NCBI GenBank assembly: GCA_937894165.1
Contig: CALCSX010000297.1
Coordinates: forward strand, 1 to 8,074
From: an uncultured Saprospiraceae bacterium
GTDB taxonomy: Bacteria; Bacteroidota; Bacteroidia; Chitinophagales; Saprospiraceae
DNA length: 8,074 nucleotides
Direction of reading: 5' to 3'
Below, piece by piece: positions 4,772 through 8,074 of this stretch. A program made the position numbers and the translations under genes. The stretch's first letter is position 1, and every line of letters starts with the position of its first letter. The notes under the pieces are model-generated. The model ran no database searches and was not told where the DNA came from. It worked only from the letters and a program-made list of their open reading frames with translations.

Positions 4772-6754
4772 TTACTTAGTAATCATTAATTTCTGATTGC
4801 TTATCTTAGCACCATCCTGAAGAACTACCTGATACATTCCTGCAGGTAGGTGTTGCAAGTTAAGATCGATTTTGTACTCACCTATTGCGTAGTTGTACTG
4901 ACCGATATTAGCTACTCTCTGACCCAAAGAATTGTACACAGATACATTCAAATCAGCTTCCTCAGCCAATACGATATTCAATTGCGCCTGACCGTTAGAT
5001 GGGTTAGGAGCCAAAGAAATATCAGCATTGATAGAAGGTCTGATGGTATTGCTTGTACCTAAGAATTCTTCGATGTTGATATTGTCAATATAAAGATTAT
5101 TTCCCCAATCACTCACCACATCAAATTTGAATAACACATTTTCATTACCCGCAGCATTATCAACTATGATAGTATCAGTAGCCCATTGTGCTGCCGTTGG
5201 CATGAAGAAATTGCCATTAGGTCCAGCAGTGGATAACGCAGCACCAGCCTTATTATACACTTGAGTCCAAGTTTCGCCGCAGTCATAAGAAACCAAACCT
5301 ATTAATCGATCATTAGTTATTGGAGCATTGTACTGTGCATGTGCTCTGTCAAACGTTATAATTATCTCTTCTGAGTCAGCTGCATCTACTAATTCAGCAA
5401 CCACCATTGAACCATTTGCATTAAGAGCAGGTGTTTCCCACTGCCAGAAGTTTACCCATATTGATTTAGTGGACTCACCATAACCACCCATAGGATTTGT
5501 AGCTCCCATATAAGTAGCATCTACTACATGCATTAACGCTGCAGGTGCTACGGTAATAATCCCTGCTACATTTGTTCCCGTAGAAGCAGATTCGAAATTA
5601 AGCGACAATTCCTCAGCTGTTGCAGGTGCTACAGATGGAAATTGCTCTTGAGGTAGTATATTATTCAAAATATTTAAGTCTCTAGAGCCAGTTGTTTCAA
5701 AACTAAATGTAACAACGTTGGATCCTCCGGCTAATAAAATATCTTGAAAATAAACTTCTACTGATTCTCCTTCTGAAAGTGATTGATCCACTTCTTGGCT
5801 ATATTCTTGACCCGCTACATTTGCAATTGCAGTAAATCCCGCAACACTTTCACCTTTTACTAGAGTATATGAAGCACCTGGGGTTAATGTTCTACCACAT
5901 AAAACATCATCAGCAGTACTAAGAGAACTTGTTATTTCAATATCTGTAAATGTTGCAGGAACAGTTACAACATCTGCAAGTGCACCATTCAAAATTGTTC
6001 TATTTGAAATTCCTTCAACAAAAGCGACAAATACCATTTCACTCAAATCATAAATATAACTTGGAATAGCTGCCTCGATTTCAAAAGTTGAAGTTCCGCC
6101 GGCAGGAATAGCTTCAATAGGCGTTCCACTTGCATTTGGATACATTTTTCTCATAACATAGGTAAAATCTCTTTCAGCAGTAGATCCTGGATTTATCCTC
6201 CATACATTATCCTTCTCTAAAAGTAGCACCTGTATTCTATGATTAGCTGACAATTCAGTATCAGCATGATTAGTCATAGTGACAGTTATTGTGGCTGATG
6301 TTAAATCAGCATTATATACTGATTCTACAGACATTTCCAGGAAAGTTTCAACAGAAGCCGCATAGTTAACTATAGGCTGTGTAAATGCACCCGGAGCACC
6401 GATGTAGTTTTGTGGATTCCATAATCCACCTCCCCCATAGTTGGCTCCCGGAATAATTCCATCTAGAGCTGCAGTCGGCACTCCAGTTAACTCAGGATAC
6501 AAAGCTAATCTTGTGGCCACCTCAGTAGGATTCTGTTGATTATAAGGATCGAATCCCGGGAAAGCTGTTTGATACTTTATTGGAAGAACTTTATCTAAAT
6601 TATTGTTTAACAAAACATTAAATCCTGGGTTCTGGGCTGCACAAGGCGGGCAAGAAGCATTCGTAAATTCTTCAATAACCACCATTCTAGGCACTTGCGC
6701 CATTAAGGTTGAAAGCGAGCTTAGCAAAAAGCTCAAAAGTAAAATTCTTTTCAT
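4772..6754 (-). CDS. Secreted Omp28-like thioredoxin-fold protein with T9SS type A sorting domain
   Basis: A 660-residue exported protein. A Sec signal peptide (residues 1-19, basic MKR, hydrophobic core, cleavage after LMA) leads straight into a thioredoxin-like domain of the Omp28-related type: VIEEFTNASCPPC with CPPC at Cys35-Cys38 and a cis-proline in GVPTAALDG (Pro93). Middle regions (about 130-265 and 265-375) look like beta-sandwich repeats. Residues about 385-565 resemble the jelly-roll modules that end in FKFDVVSDWGNNLYIDNI and contain the phrase SYDCGETWTQVY. The last roughly 75 residues form a type A sorting domain (SLAPNPSNG, VYNSLGQRV, LPAGMYQVVLQ, KLMITK), so the protein should cross the outer membrane by T9SS and be anchored or released there. 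The ATG at 6754 directly precedes the signal peptide and lies about 31 bp from a -7 promoter box, so the gene is probably monocistronic. The physiological role is unknown; a surface thiol-disulfide function is possible because both cysteines and the cis-proline are intact. Confidence 0.92.
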   Translation of the reverse strand: MKRILLLSFLLSSLSTLMAQVPRMVVIEEFTNASCPPCAAQNPGFNVLLNNNLDKVLPIKYQTAFPGFDPYNQQNPTEVATRLALYPELTGVPTAALDGIIPGANYGGGGLWNPQNYIGAPGAFTQPIVNYAASVETFLEMSVESVYNADLTSATITVTMTNHADTELSANHRIQVLLLEKDNVWRINPGSTAERDFTYVMRKMYPNASGTPIEAIPAGGTSTFEIEAAIPSYIYDLSEMVFVAFVEGISNRTILNGALADVVTVPATFTDIEITSSLSTADDVLCGRTLTPGASYTLVKGESVAGFTAIANVAGQEYSQEVDQSLSEGESVEVYFQDILLAGGSNVVTFSFETTGSRDLNILNNILPQEQFPSVAPATAEELSLNFESASTGTNVAGIITVAPAALMHVVDATYMGATNPMGGYGESTKSIWVNFWQWETPALNANGSMVVAELVDAADSEEIIITFDRAHAQYNAPITNDRLIGLVSYDCGETWTQVYNKAGAALSTAGPNGNFFMPTAAQWATDTIIVDNAAGNENVLFKFDVVSDWGNNLYIDNINIEEFLGTSNTIRPSINADISLAPNPSNGQAQLNIVLAEEADLNVSVYNSLGQRVANIGQYNYAIGEYKIDLNLQHLPAGMYQVVLQDGAKISNQKLMITK

Positions 6755-6785
6755 TTGATTGTTCTTTGATTAATTAATATTTTGC

Positions 6786-6793
6786 CAAAGCTA
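6786..6793 (-). promoter_or_regulatory. Bacteroidota -7 promoter box for the Omp28-like gene
   Basis: On the minus strand this reads TAGCTTTG, a full match to the Bacteroidota primary-sigma -7 consensus TAnnTTTG. It lies about 31 bp upstream of the ATG at 6754, a sensible distance for a short A+T-rich leader. A TTTG occurs 13 bp further upstream, closer than the usual spacing of about 17-23 bp for the -33 element, so the promoter assignment rests on the -7 box alone. Confidence 0.45.
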
Positions 6794-7030
6794 TGAAAAT
6801 ACTCAGCAAAGTTTAAATAAAATTTAATATAATTTTATCAAAAATTAAATCTGCAATTTTATAGTTTACTAAAAATAATCACACGAAATAAAGAGGAAAT
6901 ATAGAGTACCTAAACGTAATTAAATTTCAATGTTATTAAAATATTATCGAGTTTTCCAATAATTACTCTGGTTTTAAAATCAACACTATATTTCAACCAA
7001 ATTAAATTTTAGAGAAAAATACCTAGGTCA
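6794..7030. other. A+T-rich intergenic stretch without recognised genes
   Basis: Together with the flanking promoter and terminator this fills the gap between two minus-strand secreted-protein genes (6755-7100). I see no open frame with family features, no repeat copy and no RNA gene. An 8-bp palindrome ACCTAGGT (7021-7028) just past the terminator T-run is probably chance. Confidence 0.5.
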
Positions 7031-7031
7031 T

Positions 7032-7066
7032 AAAAAAGTGCTATTGAAGTTCTCCTCCAATAGCAC
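7032..7066 (-). terminator. Intrinsic terminator of the partial T9SS gene
   Basis: The minus strand carries a 9-bp stem, GTGCTATTG (from 7066-7058) pairing with CAATAGCAC (7046-7038), an 11-base loop that can pair further by a few bases, and then six T residues (7037-7032). It lies 35 bp beyond the stop at 7101. Stem plus immediate T6 is a textbook rho-independent terminator. Confidence 0.88.
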
Positions 7067-7100
7067 CTGATAGTGTTCAATCTTGATTGATTTTAGTAAT

Positions 7101-8074
7101 TTACTCCATCTTTACAAACTTTACCATCTCTGTTCTTCCATCCTCAGTCTGCAATTGCAGAATATAAAGCCCGTCGGCTAGGTTTCTAATATCCAAGGTG
7201 GCTGTTTTGTTGAAAAAATCAAGTGTGGTGGCTTGAACTCTTTTTCCGTCGGAGCTGTAGATGATTGCATTGGCATTCTGTAAGTCTCTTTCGAATTGAA
7301 TATTCAAAAGAGAATTAGCCGGGTTAGGGAAAACTTTGAGATCTCCTACAATATTTAATTCATTAGTAGAAGTAAGACTACAATCTGGATCTAAGGTGGT
7401 TATACAAATTATACTATCACCCATTCTCCAATTAATCTCTATTTCTCCTTCAATTATTTCTTTAACACATATCGTGATAAAAGGTATTAATAAACTATCA
7501 GTATTTGGAATTGGGGATTCAATTCCATCCATAATAAAAGACAACCATGGATATTCAGGATCAAACTCTATCCAAAAAAAATTCTCTGAAAAAATCAAAT
7601 GGTCAGTAAACTCATTTCTAATCATAATGTTATTAAAAGCATTGGCTTGTGAATATTCATTCCTCAATTTTAATTCAAAACAGCATAAATTTTGCCCAAA
7701 GTATTCAATCGAATATGAATGATTTTTTACAACTTCCACCTCCTCACAACCTCCTCTACCCAATACCACATCATTCGACTCTATCCTAAACTCAGAAAAA
7801 TCCTCACTTTCCCCACTTATCGTCAACGAGCTCGCGCATTTATCTCCTGCACCAAAATATTTAGCCTCAACATAAATAATTAGTTGCTCTCCATATTCGA
7901 GAAAAGAAGCAGGAATCACAAATTTACTTTCTAACAACTCCAAAGGAAAATTCTGAATTTTTGCATTCCTCACCTTCACACATGAGGGATCAAAACCACT
8001 TAATAACAAATCACTATAAAGCCTTGTACCATTTAAATTCGAGATCTGAACCCGATATTGAAATTCTGCTCCCG
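7101..8074 (-). CDS. C-terminal part of a secreted T9SS cargo protein (start outside window)
   Basis: The frame is open from the stop at 7101 to the right edge of the window, giving 323 residues whose N-terminus is missing. The first TTG-type start (8009) is not the real one, because the frame continues upstream with GAEFQYRVQISNLNG and similar. The visible part is beta-rich and cysteine-rich (for example GDKCASS, GGCEEVEV, NLCCFELKLRN, ITICVKEI, SIICITTLDPDC). It seems to contain extracellular beta-sandwich modules like those of large Saprospiraceae-type surface proteins, though I cannot name the domain. Residues in the last 75 or so form a type A T9SS sorting domain: LKVFPNPANSLLNI, IIYSSDGKRV, LADGLYILQLQ and a basic end, MVKFVKME. 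It should be exported through the outer membrane. A hairpin with T6 follows the stop, so it ends its own transcript. The substrate or partner is unknown. Confidence 0.85.
   Translation of the reverse strand, partial: GAEFQYRVQISNLNGTRLYSDLLLSGFDPSCVKVRNAKIQNFPLELLESKFVIPASFLEYGEQLIIYVEAKYFGAGDKCASSLTISGESEDFSEFRIESNDVVLGRGGCEEVEVVKNHSYSIEYFGQNLCCFELKLRNEYSQANAFNNIMIRNEFTDHLIFSENFFWIEFDPEYPWLSFIMDGIESPIPNTDSLLIPFITICVKEIIEGEIEINWRMGDSIICITTLDPDCSLTSTNELNIVGDLKVFPNPANSLLNIQFERDLQNANAIIYSSDGKRVQATTLDFFNKTATLDIRNLADGLYILQLQTEDGRTEMVKFVKME

Noticed and set aside
7336..7722. 128-codon plus-strand frame opposite the T9SS cargo gene
   Set aside because: It is antisense to a clear T9SS protein, has no family features, and starts and ends inside that gene.

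Overview
The window looks like chromosomal DNA of a member of the Bacteroidota. It is A+T-rich. Two long genes encode secreted proteins with C-terminal type IX secretion (T9SS, Por system) sorting domains. One gene has a Bacteroidota-type -7 promoter box (TAnnTTTG) close upstream. Start regions are A-rich without clear Shine-Dalgarno sequences. The two-domain style of the secreted proteins would suit a Saprospiraceae- or Flavobacteriia-like organism, but the genus cannot be fixed from this sequence.

Layout. Positions 1-283 hold no convincing gene but carry short repeats: a 14-bp tandem pair, a perfect 20-bp palindrome and a shortened copy of it. Positions 284 to about 2277 (minus strand) hold a KefB/KefC-type CPA2 cation/proton antiporter. 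Its reading frame is split inside the C-terminal RCK (TrkA-N) domain, and it lacks an ordinary start codon where homology says it should begin. Positions 2391-3038 (minus) encode a cytoplasmic DsbA/FrnE-like thiol oxidoreductase. Divergent to it, from 3129 to 4455 (plus), lie a MarR-family regulator and a pirin, overlapping by 8 nt. Positions 4456-4771 are non-coding: another 14-bp tandem pair, another full copy of the 20-bp palindrome and a strong 13-bp hairpin terminator. Positions 4772-6754 (minus) encode a secreted Omp28-like thioredoxin-fold protein with a T9SS tail. Positions 6755-7100 are intergenic and hold its probable promoter and the terminator of the next gene. Positions 7101-8074 (minus) are the C-terminal part of a second T9SS cargo protein that continues past the right edge.

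How the genes may work together. The dsbA-like / marR / pirin cluster reads as a small redox- or electrophile-stress unit, with MarR likely controlling both directions from the 90-bp gap. The Kef-type antiporter belongs to the same physiological theme, since Kef systems respond to electrophiles and pH in other bacteria, but here it appears damaged or split. The two T9SS cargo genes are separate units, each with its own hairpin terminator. I see no CRISPR array, tRNA, rRNA, insertion sequence or defence system. The most unusual items are the broken antiporter and the repeated pairing of a 14-bp tandem duplication with the 20-bp palindrome.
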